From Dillenia suffruticosa (Eukaryota > Streptophyta > Magnoliopsida > Dilleniales > Dilleniaceae), in contig JAVTVX010000010.1 in NCBI GenBank assembly GCA_033439265.1, positions 15,717,490-15,781,489 of the forward strand: a stretch of DNA of 64,000 bases, written 5' to 3'. The notes under the pieces were generated by a model that saw nothing but the letters and a program-made list of their open reading frames with translations, was not told where the DNA came from and did no database searches. The position numbers and the translations under genes are program-made. Of this stretch, positions 1 to 11,499 are shown one piece after another (within the stretch, counting starts at the first letter, position 1; each line of letters starts with the position of its first letter).

Positions 1-429
1 TCTCTCTCTCTCTCATATATTGAATATTTTTTCATTTATATTATGATCATGTGTTGATGGATGTTGTCTTTGTCTTTTCAACCTTAGTTAGCTTAAATGT
101 GAACACGGGTTTCCTTGTATCATTGCATTAAGAATCATAGATACCGTTCATCACAATTTCTTTGGTTAAGATGCTGAGTATCATTTGTTAATACGATACC
201 ATAGCACAAAAAGTTTTTGCATAAAAAATTAATTTATTATTATTTCGTAATTTAATCTCCGTTTCTCAAAGAGTAATATTATTTAATTCTTAGTATGATT
301 TATATAAAATACTTTTGACAAATCTTTTGTTATAATATTTGATAATTTAACATTATCCAAACATGCTCACCTAGTTTTCACCTCAGGTTTATCACACCTA
401 GTTATCTATATATCATGATTTTTTGGGTT

Positions 430-458
430 GGGGGGGGGGGGCGGGGGCGGGGTGGGGG
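430..458 (+). repeat. G-rich run, possible G-quadruplex
   Basis: Twelve consecutive G are followed by runs of five, four and five G, separated by single C, C and T. Four G runs with one-base loops is the classical form of a stable intramolecular G-quadruplex. It lies in intergenic DNA with no recognised gene nearby. Confidence 0.6.
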
Positions 459-942
459 CAGTAGGCACTATTTCTTTTAGAGAACGAAGAGTAGTTTATA
501 AAATAAAAAATAAAAAATAAAACTTGTTCATTGAAGAGTATTTTGATCAAAAACAAAATTTTATGTGAATTTTTTAATCGATATGTGCTAAATAGTTGTT
601 AATCAAATTATTAATATTGTTTTTATTAATTTAAATAAATATTTAATTGAAAATTTATTAAAATAATTATTATCACATAAAATTTCATATATAATTTATG
701 GGATTCCCTTATTTCACTCAGTTAAAAATAAAACAAATCGTTTATAATTTTTTTGGCACCAAAGGTTGCCAAATATCAAATGGGTGACCGAGGTCGCAGG
801 AGATCGGATTAGACTTTTGATACAAAAGTCTGGGAGAGAGTAAAAAGTTAATTACCTTTACAGCCATTCATCAGGTAAAAATGATTATCCTATAATTATA
901 TCTACCCCCAAAAGGAATCACTCATGGTAGTAGGGTTTCAGA

Positions 943-973
<31 letters not shown>

Positions 974-2094
974 TCTGCTGTGATTAGGCTAAAAGCAGTG
1001 GCCGTCCGTGAAACTTGACTGGCTGAGGAGTAATGGGACCCACACCAGACAGTCACTGCCCAAATGCAAAATACATGATGGAAAGTTTGATTCTAACACA
1101 AAGACAAGAGAAGACTGGTACCGCTTGTTATGTCCACCCCACGAGCCCCACACTCTTCTCGAGAAATTCTCTCTCTCTCTCTCTCTCTGATATGGGACTT
1201 GACTTTGTCAAAAGGCCTTTGGAGCTTGCCAAGCTTGGTTACTTATCTACTACAACCATACCAATCTCATTTGATTTTCCTTCCTCTCAGGTTTGCAAGG
1301 GTCATGTGACCACGAGAGAGACAAAGAATGATTTGTTAAAATTCCATCTAACTAAAACCTTATATTAATCCATTTTTAATGTAGTAAGTGTACCAAAAAA
1401 AGCAACTATAATACTGTTCATTTCTTGGATTTTCATTCTAAACAATTGTGTATGGTTAGAAAAACATTAAATGTCTTTGACGATTGTATGGTATGAATCA
1501 TCATGTTTCATTTTAAAAGTTTGCCCGGAGAAAGAACATTTTGTAATGATAGTGAGATCTCTCATAATATAAATCATATAATTCTTGAGTTAAAATCAAC
1601 GGACTAATGCTTTAAGGTTTAATGACATGAATTTAAATTTTAAAAATAAAAAATAACGACTAAAAGAGTCGGTATCTAAATTGAGTTCCATAACTATTCG
1701 AATTGAATTAGTTAATTTTTTAAATACCGATAATTAAATTAAAAAATATATATATCAACACACACCTAACCAAAAAAAAAAATACATCAAACGTTTTTTG
1801 GGTATCCACAAGGCCTCAACTCCTCAAGGGGGAAAGAAGGGGAAGCTGCCCTGAATGATTTTAAAAAAGTACAAACCTAAAAGTTTATCTTATTTTTATT
1901 GATAGTGATTTCTAATTAAAACAAAGGTTTTACATAAAAAAAATGGAAACGTTTTTTTAAAAGTATAATTTTCCATCAATAAATATAGAATAATTGTCAT
2001 ATTAGGATATTTTGATATTAATTTGCAGTTTTTCCACCAGCTCCGCCCCGCTCTAAAGACGGCCAAATTTGACAAGTTGCATTCTATAAGCGAA

Positions 2095-2134
<40 letters not shown>

Positions 2135-2371
2135 GGTCGAGAGAATTTGCATTCCTACTTAATTGAGATTCTTTCCATTAATTGCGCAATAAGTCAATGA
2201 AAATCGCTTTCACTAGAGAGGGTTTTAGATTTAGTTGGCCCAAAGCTTGACCGCAGTCACCCCGTGGTAGGCAGCAAAATTTCTTCCACAGAAATTTGTG
2301 CAAACTGCACCCTCTTTTTTGATCGTACATACCAGCGAAGATAAAGCAGTCCTACCTCCTCTATCTCTGTG

Positions 2372-2415
<44 letters not shown>

Positions 2416-2860
2416 GATTACTTTTCAAAAAATGAAAATGGGTTTTCATGTTTTTCCCAAATTCTATGATATGGCCCTTTTCAGTTCTGAGAAAACAGGG
2501 TCAATGCTGATGATGGTGTGTGGAGTGGGAAGATCACAGGTTTCTTCTAATCTATTTAGAGTATCACGTGAACCTGAAAGCAATTGATATTATTTTAAGA
2601 GCAATCATATATTTTTTGACCGTTCTTGCGCGCACAGTCTCTAGTCATTTTCATGCTTTGGGCATACACCATCCATACATTATCATTCTTTTTTAGGTTT
2701 TCAGCAGGTAATGATATCTTAAGCAGAGAGCTTTGAAGCTTGTACTGACTCTAGCGTAAAGAATGACTTGTTACCTTGACTTTCTCTTCTCTATGGCTAT
2801 CGGGTAGGATTCACCTTTTCCATGATACACCACAAATTTTTAGTTTCTTGGTTTTTATTT

Positions 2861-2901
<41 letters not shown>

Positions 2902-3669
2902 GTCTCTTCTCTTTGGTAGGCTTTGGTTTCTAGTTGTTGTGTTATGAGATGTAACAGTCACTCGATCTCCTCGGCCTTAATCGCCATGCTCTCGTGTTGC
3001 AACTTCACCCAAAAATATGGAATATGAAATATGAGTTGATTTGACTAATGATGTACCCGAAATGGCCCGCAAGACTTCCATACTTATGAGTATTAATATA
3101 ATTACTTCGGTAATATTACTTAAGGGGTAAGCAAGTTCATCGGAACGAAATTAAACCGTTAGAACATATGTAGAGATTATTGTAATTTTGATATCATATT
3201 AAAAAATATTTTATTTTAAAAAATAATTTTTTAAAATATAAAATTTGTATATTTATATATCATGCTAAAAAAATAAATTAATTGATATAAAATTTTAACA
3301 ATAATGATTATTTTTGAGTAAGAATTTATATATTAATAAGAGGGAATAGCAAAAATCATCTCCACATCACCCTTACCCTTTGAATGAGCAAAAAGATAAA
3401 AAAAGGGACAAAAATCTATTACTCAAAAAGCTCCAAATTTTCCTCTCTGATTCCCATATAACCAAACTCAGCCTTAGTTCGTAAGGCGCTTTCCTAGACG
3501 CCAAGTGAAACGGGAATGGTGTCTGAAATATGTACGAGATGTACCGATTGGATTCTATATCCATAAGTAAAGGCAAACTATATAGTTTAATGAATATGCA
3601 TTCTTTATTTTGTTGTCTCACTTTTGGCATTAAGTATGCGGAGCTTCTCAAAGGGCATGGATGCTTTCT

Positions 3670-3711
<42 letters not shown>

Positions 3712-4886
3712 GGTCGATGAAATTAGACATGCAAACACAATGTCCCAAGTATTCCATAACACCCCCACAAACAATAATTCTCTTGGGAAAATGAAAGGGA
3801 AAGAGGAGGAAGATTATTAATATTTCCAAGGTTATCCGACAATCGCGGCACCCTCTCCACGTCCGTTCATCACATGGAAATAGAAATGTTTTTCTCTTCC
3901 CTTAACCATGCATATATTACTATAGCATAAGCTATTTTTAATTTTTAATTTTTTTTTTTTAAATATGTGTGTACTTGAAAGTAACATCACATGCAAGCCC
4001 GTAATTTAATCACATGTCAACATAATTTTGGGGATTATGCTCCTGGCCTTTTGCGTCGCGCATATTCTGTGCTTTGTGAGAATGTGTGTGTGTTGGGGAG
4101 GGAGGGAGAGAGAGAATGTATTTTAGGAAAACCTACTCCGTTGGAATTCTTTCAACCAAAAATATATATATCTGTAGGGATCCAAGGTGAGTAGGGCCAG
4201 ATTCAACTACTACTTGATTGAATTGGGCCTTCATTTGAGCTGAACTTGTTCACTGATCTGATTCTTGGACCCAATAATACAGCTTCAGAATTTTCTGGTG
4301 GGCCCATTTCCGGATAACGTGAGTTCGCTATAGTTGTTGGAACTTTAAACGGTGGCCATGGCCCACCGGGTTTGGATTGGGTGCTCCACTGGATGAAGTG
4401 CTTTGAGCATTAAGGGATACCGATCCAAACTAGATAGACATGATCTACGGTCATAAATGTTTTCGAGTACTAGACCAAGGGTGTGTTTCGATATAATTTG
4501 GAAAAGTTTTTACAGAATAAACTCTTTTTTTAATATAAATTTTTAAATTTTCGACCAAAATAAATTTTAATTTAATACTAACCTTAAATTCGACAAATAT
4601 AATATTTTAAATAAGACAACATGTGATACGGATGTGGTTTTTTTTTTATTTATTTATTTGATCTTATTAAAAAAACCAAATGCTCATGCTCCCTAAGGAT
4701 TATCTCAAATAATTTTCTGAATAACACATGATTTTTGCTAGATTTCCACATGATTTTGTACGATGCTGCAAATCAAAATGGTTCCTTAAATTGTGCCAAA
4801 TGTAATAGTTTAGCTGCTAATGAGGACAATACTCCACTTAACCAGACCTCATACATCTGGGATAGGTTAATATGAATCTTTATCTT

Positions 4887-4940
4887 GAAATAAGTTCCAT
4901 GCACAGCACCAAAAAAAAAAAAAGAAATAAGTTCCATGCA
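4887..4940 (+). mobile_element. Minimal poly(A) insertion with 17-bp target duplication
   Basis: The 17-bp word GAAATAAGTTCCATGCA occurs perfectly at 4887-4903 and 4924-4940. Between the copies lie seven bases, CAGCACC, and thirteen A. Direct flanking repeats plus a 3' poly(A) tail are the signature of target-primed reverse transcription, so this is best read as a retroposon truncated almost to its tail. No promoter or coding content remains. Confidence 0.6.
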
Positions 4941-5360
4941 TAAAAATATGTTGGGCTATAAAAGGAACAATCATACATTAGAATATTAGGTCTGTTTGAT
5001 AAAAGTTAGGTTTAGATACCACCGAGATTAATTTGTTTATGAATAATTACAAAATTCAATATTTTAATAATCTTTGATTTTATTTTAATTAATAAATGCT
5101 ACAAGTAAAATAAGACAAAATAAAAATAAATTAAGACAAATTGGGATAAACCAGGTCGAGACAATGTACAAGCACATGTGGGCTAAATGAAATTGCTATA
5201 ATTCTTTTATGTCTAATTAAAAAAAGTTTGCTCTGCATACTACATGTAAACTTTTAGATGGGGTGTTTTGATTCTCAACAAAATAATTAAAAAAAAAAAC
5301 CCTTTTTGAGTTTTTTTCCCCATTTTCTTTTCGGAGGTCGCTTCTTTCTAAACTTCAATT

Positions 5361-5382
5361 CCCCCCCCCCCCTCCCCCACCC
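5361..5382 (-). repeat. C-rich run, possible G-quadruplex on the minus strand
   Basis: Twelve C, then T, five C, A and three C. The complementary strand therefore has G runs of 3, 5 and 12 with one-base loops, which can supply four G tracts. Intergenic. Confidence 0.5.
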
Positions 5383-5551
5383 GCTAGCTTGCAGGAGTAT
5401 GATAACTATAAACCGATTGCCGACTGATATCCATATAGAATGGTAACTTTTAAAAATGAGTATAACTGTCCTGTTTAGACACAATGGCTAAACTTTAATA
5501 TAATGTAATACCCTGCGGAATTATAAGATATATATATATATATATATATAT

Positions 5552-5739
5552 TTTTGGTCCCCTGGACTTGGTTCACCGCTGAGTATTCGAAGTTTTGCTC
5601 TGACTAATCTCGGTCGAGTTGCTGTCAGATCCCAATCGGGAGGGAGCTCTCCCAACGTCATTTTTGCCACTACCAAGACTCGAATCTCGGTTTTTGACGT
5701 GGGGTGCTAGTATTTTTTCCACTAAACCAACGAAGCGTC
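5552..5739 (-). mobile_element. tRNA-derived SINE (family 1) with target duplication
   Basis: Read on the minus strand, this begins with a Pol III A-box-like word TGGTTTAGTGG, has a B-box-like GATTCGAGTC about 50 bases later, and ends in GGGGACCAAAAA. Related 3' ends occur at 22483-22676, 33954-34127, 35977-36174 and 43567-43655. The flanks read AATTATAAGATATAT on the left and AATAATAAGATATAT on the right, a probable target duplication; the left copy has since grown into a (TA)n microsatellite. The tRNA-like 5' end and the length of about 190 bp fit plant SINEs. Short ORFs on both strands here are not genes. Confidence 0.65.
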
Positions 5740-6990
5740 GGTAATAATAAGATATATTTGTATTCTCTTTTTTGTACCACATGGCACATGATATTAAACC
5801 TATTAACAACAAATTTATCTGACAAACAAAACATAATCGAACAAAAAGGCCTAGGATTCGCAATCCTTTTCAAAGAGAGAGGACGAACTTCCGTCGATGC
5901 CAACAACGTACAAGCTTCAACAAACGGTTAAAATCCGAATATTATAGCCTGGCAGCCCTCTACTTTAGGAATAAACAACAAAAGAAGTCCTAAAAATCAA
6001 GGGTTTTGTAATATTCGAAGAGGTTTAATTAATTGAAACCCTTTTCTCTCCTGGGTGGGTTTAAGAAGAAAAACACACACTCTGTTAGCCGCTAGTAAAG
6101 GAGTTTCCGAGTAAGTTTAAGGTGGTATCAGCAAAATCATTGGTCACATAAAATAATGATTACTTGTTTTTGTTTGGCCAGCTAAAGAAAGCTACAGAAG
6201 ACTGCGTAAGAACAATTATTTAGTTTAAGGGAAGGGAATTAGGTATGCCATGACGTGAACTTTATGCATTTGTATAATTTCCTTGCATGGTTCTTCCATA
6301 ATCAGTATCCAGCCATAGTCTTTCGCATCGAGTTTGGATTTTTTTTCCCCTCTCACATTATTTTTTGGTCCTGTCATTTTCTCTCCTGTAACATTGGCAC
6401 CTGCCAAATCTATTTATTAATTGATCAATTATATTTACTAAAAAAATCATATATGTACCATATTTGTTACATTGTGGTTAATTGATCTAGGAAGGAAAAA
6501 CATGTTCAAACTGGCTCGGTCCTGAATTGAAGCCCCTGATATACTGATGTTGGTTTATCAAATGTCTTGGAACTTAGCTTGCATGGTCAAATGATTTAAG
6601 CTTAAATTTAAACTCAAGCTAGACTTGATCACCGACCCAACCCTTAAAACCGTATGAACCCAGGGTAAAATTATGGTGACCCAGCAAAACCGGCCCAACC
6701 CCTTAACCATGACCATCTAAAACCACCAGTTCAACCACTCCAAATCGGAATCGTCCATGGGGCAAAATCGTGGACTCCACGGTTTCATCCCTTGAACCTT
6801 TTTGGTTCAACACGAAAAATAACGGCAAATATCGGGCAAAATGATGAAAATGCCCCGCCGGCTAGTTTCAGCAAAATTTCAGGAAAGCTGACGCAATTAA
6901 AAAATCGAGAAAGAGAGAAAAACAATGAGTTATAAGTGAATTGACGCCATTCTCTCTTCTTCTTAAAATTTCGAGTTGAGCCTTTTTATA

Positions 6991-7026
<36 letters not shown>

Positions 7027-7604
7027 CAGTTAAGCCCAGATGATCTTGGAATTGGGATCCCCCGTAAACCACAAATTTATTCACCCTTAACCTTAACCTG
7101 AACCATACTAATGGTTCAAGCTTAAGGGCCAAGGTTTTGGGGACTTAAACCAGTGGCTAGTGGTAATTTAAACTCGCGGAAGGACTAACTCAAGCTCTTT
7201 AAATTAGAGACTGGAGCCCAAATGACTTCTTGCTTAGCTTTGTCTCCTTTATAAAGCGAGAACTTAGTAATATAAGGTAAAAACTTCAAAAGTGGTGTTG
7301 GCAAGAGGCAAAATCCTCTTAATATCATGTTTGAAGGGGTTTGGAAGGCTACCCTTATTGTATAATCAAATCACGGTTGGATAAAAAAAGATAAATATAA
7401 ATGAAAAGGGTTAAACAAGTTCCGAGAGAAAAGTCTAATCATCACATTTTTCTCTCCTAACACCGTGACCTGGGATCTAAATCTCATTATAATAAAAAAA
7501 AAATGAAAAGGGTTGAACAAAATTATTGCGGGTATAAAAGTTATAGCTAATATAAAATGTCATCGAGAGAACGTCTATGTCGCTCACAAACGTCTAGTTC
7601 ACCG

Positions 7605-7785
7605 ACTAATATTTGGTCTAGTGGGAGGAGTATTAAATTTCTTAAGTAAATTTTAGATTCAAAATTTAAGAACAAAAAAAACTATATTAAGAAAATTATC
7701 CTTAAATAAGGTTTTTACATATATTTAAAGCAAATTAATTAGAGTATTATTCTAAATATCGATATTCTAGTACCTAAAAAAAAAA
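7605..7785 (+). mobile_element. SINE-like repeat (family 2), degenerate
   Basis: Contains an A-box-like TGGTCTAGTGGG, then TTAAATTTCTTAAGTAA and TAGATTCAAAATTTAAG at B-box spacing, and ends in a run of ten A. The same internal words recur at 23195-23385, 34140-34300, 36305-36480 and 42115-42260. No clear target duplication was found. Boundaries are approximate. Confidence 0.4.
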
Positions 7786-8124
7786 CCCCACGTCCAGTTC
7801 AAGACTAAAGTTGGAATAGAACGACAGAACAGGACCTGGTACACGAAACAAACGAAGCACAAAGCAGAATCCTGGCTTTATTTTATTCTATAAATCCAGT
7901 CCCCTTTGAATTAATCAAAAGATCTCATATCCAGGTGCTGTGTTCAAGAAAAAGATACTAGGTTCGGGCAAAACAATGCCCATCAAGGAAATAGAGCGCT
8001 AATCAGCATGGCATCTCATCTCCACGATTATATGGTTCAAAAACGAAAAAGGGTCCCCATGAAATCTTTAGCTAATAAAGTCAAGGAAAAGAAACAAATT
8101 TCCCGACTTATGGCCAAATAAATA

Positions 8125-8306
8125 TACATGTAAAATTGACTTAAGATGCAAAATGTACCAAGAGATGCAGGTGCAGACAGCTCAAGTCATCATCAAGAAA
8201 TTAGGCTTGATTTGGAGAAGTTTTTAGCCATATTTCATTGGTTTGCATGCATATACCTGCCTAATACAGATCAAGCCGAAACAAGTCGCTGTAAATTCCA
8301 GTAATT
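8125..8306 (+). repeat. Tandem duplication upstream of the NAC gene, copy 1
   Basis: This 182-bp unit begins TACATGTAAAATTGACTTAA and is followed directly by a second copy at 8307-8483. It includes TGCATGCA (8244-8251), which contains the RY core CATGCA bound by B3-type seed regulators. It ends about 410 bases before the NAC start codon, so it could duplicate regulatory sites. Confidence 0.85.
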
Positions 8307-8483
8307 TACATGTAAAATTGACTTAAGATGGCAAAATGGATGCAGGTGCAGACAGCTCAAGTCATCATCAAGGAATTAGACTTGACTCGGAGAAGTTTTT
8401 AGCCATATTTCATTGATTTGCATGCATATACCTGCCTAATACAGATCAAGCCGAAACAGGTTGCTGTAAATTCCAGTAATTTC
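8307..8483 (+). repeat. Tandem duplication upstream of the NAC gene, copy 2
   Basis: Second copy of the unit at 8125-8306. Identity is high by eye, with a 7-base length difference near the start (the GTACCAAGA part of copy 1 is missing) and scattered substitutions. The RY-containing word TGCATGCA is kept at 8419-8426. The copy ends about 230 bases upstream of the NAC start codon. Confidence 0.85.
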
Positions 8484-8715
8484 TTATAAGGTTCAACTAC
8501 ACCTTTCATTTATTTATTTATTTATTTCTAATTTCTTAATCTCATAATGTAGACTACTGCAAGCAGTTCCACACACAATATAGAAAGACCTTGACATAAT
8601 GCTTTTAAAATTATAACTGTAATCTTCGATTGATATTATCGCCCCTAGTTCTATAAGTCTCTTAATGCTCTTCATTGTCCTTCCCCTTCTCTTGAGACGA
8701 GAAACCTCACTCCTT

Positions 8716-10559
8716 ATGGAGGAGGAATCCAGATCCAGTTTCCAATTCCCTCCAGGTTTCAGGTTCCATCCATCTGATCAAGAGCTCATCATTCATTACT
8801 TGCTCAAGAAAGCCACTTCACACCCAATACCAGCACCTGTAGTAACAGATATCGATCTCTATAAGTACAACCCATGGGATCTACCCAGTTTGTTCCGTGC
8901 CATCTTCCACTTCTATTCACTTTCTTATCAATCAGCACTTGATAATCCAACTTAGCTATAACTGTTCTTTTTCTTTCTTTGTATCTTTGTTTCTTCAATT
9001 TGTTCTCACAGGTAAGGCCTCGTTTGGGGAAGATGAATGGTATTTTTTCAGTCCAAGGGATCGGAAATACCCCAATGGAGGTAGGCCTAACAGATCAGCA
9101 GGATCAGGTTATTGGAAGGCGACTGGAACAGACAAACCTATCCTTACTGCTAATGGAACAAAAAGCATCGGAGTGAAGAAAGCTTTAGTATTCTACAATG
9201 GTCGAGCTCCAAAGGGACACAAGACTGATTGGATCATGAATGAGTATAGACTGCTTGAGACAGTAGTGTCTCGACCCTCAAGAGCCAAAGGGTCCATGAG
9301 AGTAAGTGGGTAGCATCAAATTATTCTCCATTTTCTTTTTATGGGATTATCTTATAAGATAGATGCCTTAATGAAGGCAGAACTTCTTTGAAAAATCAAA
9401 GGGGAGGGAGGATAGGAGAGACATAATTAGATTAGACATCCAAAAGGCATATCAGCTAGGCATTGTGCTCCAACAAAGTAACATCTTCTCTGGGTCTTTC
9501 CTTTCATCAGCCTTTATTCACTCAAGAGCGAGTATTCTTTGAAAATTCAGCAGCCTATCCTCTTTTAAGACCAAAGCCATAGGATACTTCATATCCCATA
9601 CGGTGATTAGATTACAATTCCTAGGACACACTCCCCTCTTGCAGCAAATGAGATCTGATCGAAGTAAAGCTTCCCAAAAACGAGAAGGGTGTAACACTTG
9701 CAAGTACTGGGGAAACCAGGAGCCTGTGTTAGCAGAGAGAGACCAAAAAGAGGACATCAGCTCCACGGTAGAAAAATCCTTGAGAGTGCAAGTTAACTGA
9801 TGCTTCTTTGTGCTTCTGATAATCCTAACCATAAACTCTTCATTGTGATTTAGTAGACTGACACCTACTTTAAGAATATTGAAATTAATCATGGTTGATG
9901 TGATGGACATCAAACGCCACTCATGAGAGAAATTTTCTTGTGTTTTGCAGTTGGATGACTGGGTACTATGTCGTGTCCGAAGAAAAGGTAACATATCAAA
10001 TAGCAGAAGTGAGGTCCATGATTGCCCTAGTGGAGAACCAATTGGTATATTACCAAAGATACAGGAGCAATGCTTAACATATGAAGCCCCCAAGTTTATC
10101 ACGGAAATCTGGAACAAAGACTGCCAGACGCTAGCAAGGTTACTGGCAGGTCAAGCTTTACCACTTCTTGTCGAGAACATTCCAAGTTTGAGCTTTCAGG
10201 GTAGTGACAATGGAAATAGTTGCAGTTCAGTTCACGAGGGTCTTTCTGATATAGATAATTCTCCAATCACGGTTTCCTCATTTAATAGTTTGTTTAACCC
10301 ATTCAAGATGAAGCCCGTTGATGAAAATTCCTACAATAATCTACTTGGATCAAATAAGGAGCCAATTAGAGAGAATGACTATGTGCAATTTTCACCAGGT
10401 GAGGCACCAACCAACCAAGCCTCAAACTTATACAGCGATGACCATTTGGTAGATGTCTTCAACTCTAACCCAGTGAATCATATCGTCCACTTAGAGGAGC
10501 CAAATGAACTGTCATTTTCCAAAAAAAATATTTACAAGCATACAGCAGCTCTTTCCTGA
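8716..10559 (+). CDS. NAC-domain transcription factor, three exons
   Basis: Exons 8716-8887, 9012-9301 and 9951-10559 join in frame with GT-AG introns and give 356 residues. NAC proteins are plant-specific nuclear DNA-binding regulators. All five NAC subdomains are visible: A ([14 protein letters not shown], from residue 11), B ([13 protein letters not shown]), C ([15 protein letters not shown]), D ([18 protein letters not shown], then [11 protein letters not shown]) and E (DDWVLCRV, start of exon 3). The two intron positions are the usual ones for NAC genes. The C-terminal half is Ser/Asn-rich, as expected of an activation region. An in-frame ATG 51 bases upstream (8665) would add a hydrophobic leader; the start at 8716 fits the family better. 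The stop lies 29 bases after an A8 run, and another frame stays open for about 60 more codons, so the C-terminus may be misread. I cannot assign an orthologue. Confidence 0.93.
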
Positions 10560-10870
10560 ATGCCAAGATTTCTCAATGAAGCCATGCAGTAAAGAGACCT
10601 CATTCCAAACTCAAGCACAGGATAAGATGTACATAAGGTGCATGATGAAGGCCGTCCTATATATTGTTGCCAGGACTATGACCAAAATAACGGGAAAGGA
10701 TGTATATTGGCATAACAAGTTTGGAAGAACTGTCTAATGAGCATGCGCAGTGTATAGTGATCTTCTGGCTCATTGCCATAAAATGGCAATTCTAGTAATA
10801 TCCTGAAATTCCTAGAAAGAAAAGCATCTTCTTTGGCAAAGAATGGCAGAATAAAACTATTTATATGCAA

Positions 10871-11495
10871 TCTTAAGTTAGAGTTGTAACCGGGCCGGGG
10901 CCGGTCCGGTTCAAGGGCAGTTCCCGGAAACATGGGCCGGGCTGGCTGCGGTTCCTAGGCCAGTCCGGGTTGGTTCCAAAATTTTTTTGTTGAACCGGCC
11001 CGGCCCGCTGAACTGGAACAGGAGGGCCGGGCCCAGTTCAGCCCGATTTTTTTTTCTCTATTGCCTTTTTATAACTATTTTTTTTTAACTCTATTTTTTA
11101 AAAAATTAAGATTTAATATATGATTAAATTTTTAAAAGGAAATTTAAGATTAAATTTTTTTAAAAAATTTTAAGATTTAATTTTTTTTAAAAAAAAAAGT
11201 AATGCAAATGTAATGCAACTGCAAGAAAATAAAGATGCAAAATTTTTTGACCTTATGGACAAAAATAATTTCAAAACTAGTAGTTTTATAGCTGTTGGAA
11301 AGGGTAAAATTGGAAAAAATTCAAAAAAAAAGAAGGGACAAGAAGCTGTTGGAACAGGCCGGGCCGATTCCTGGTTCCAAAATCGGTTGAACCGGCCCTG
11401 ATGCTACAGTACCCCGGTTCACGGGCAGGGCTTTTTTGGGGCCGGCTGAGCCGGTTTCGGGCCCAAACCGGCCCGTGCACATCTCTATCTTAAGT
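10871..11495 (+). mobile_element. Non-autonomous hAT-like element (609 bp) with 8-bp target duplication
   Basis: A perfect 8-bp duplication, TCTTAAGT, lies at 10871-10878 and 11488-11495. The element between (10879-11487) starts TAGAGTTGTAACCGGGCCGG and, read from the other end, starts TAGAGATGTGCACGGGCCGG; these imperfect terminal inverted repeats share TAGAG, TGT and CGGGCCGG. An 8-bp duplication is diagnostic of the hAT superfamily. GC-rich subterminal zones dense in CCGG and GGCC words flank an AT-rich middle. No transposase domain is visible, so it would depend on an autonomous relative. It lies about 310 bases after the NAC stop and may be inside the 3' UTR. Confidence 0.88.
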
Positions 11496-11499
11496 ACAA

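Larger units (their letters stand above)
1..8124. other. Intergenic region, repeat-rich, no gene seen
   Basis: No open reading frame here looks like a plant protein; the longer ones are AT-rich or run through (GA/CT)n tracts. The stretch holds dinucleotide repeats at 941-973, 1168-1188, 2098-2131, 2863-2900, 3673-3709 and 6994-7024 (all GA/CT), AT repeats at 2372-2415 and 5528-5551, a G-rich run at 430-458, a C-rich run at 5361-5382, SINE-like repeats (5552-5739 and about 7605-7785) and a short poly(A) insertion at 4904-4923. A stretch at 6500-7200 rich in GGCCCAACC-type words may be an old transposon, but I found no ends. Confidence 0.6.

Noticed and set aside
5573..5931. ORFs on both strands of 75-96 codons
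   Set aside because: They run through the SINE at 5552-5739 and have no protein-like features.
8665..8715. Upstream in-frame ATG as the NAC start
   Set aside because: It would add a hydrophobic 17-residue leader (MLFIVLPLLL) not seen in NAC proteins; the ATG at 8716 fits the family.
9518..10117. 199-codon minus-strand ORF
   Set aside because: It is antisense to NAC intron 2 and exon 3; the NAC frame on the other strand is strongly conserved and explains the openness.
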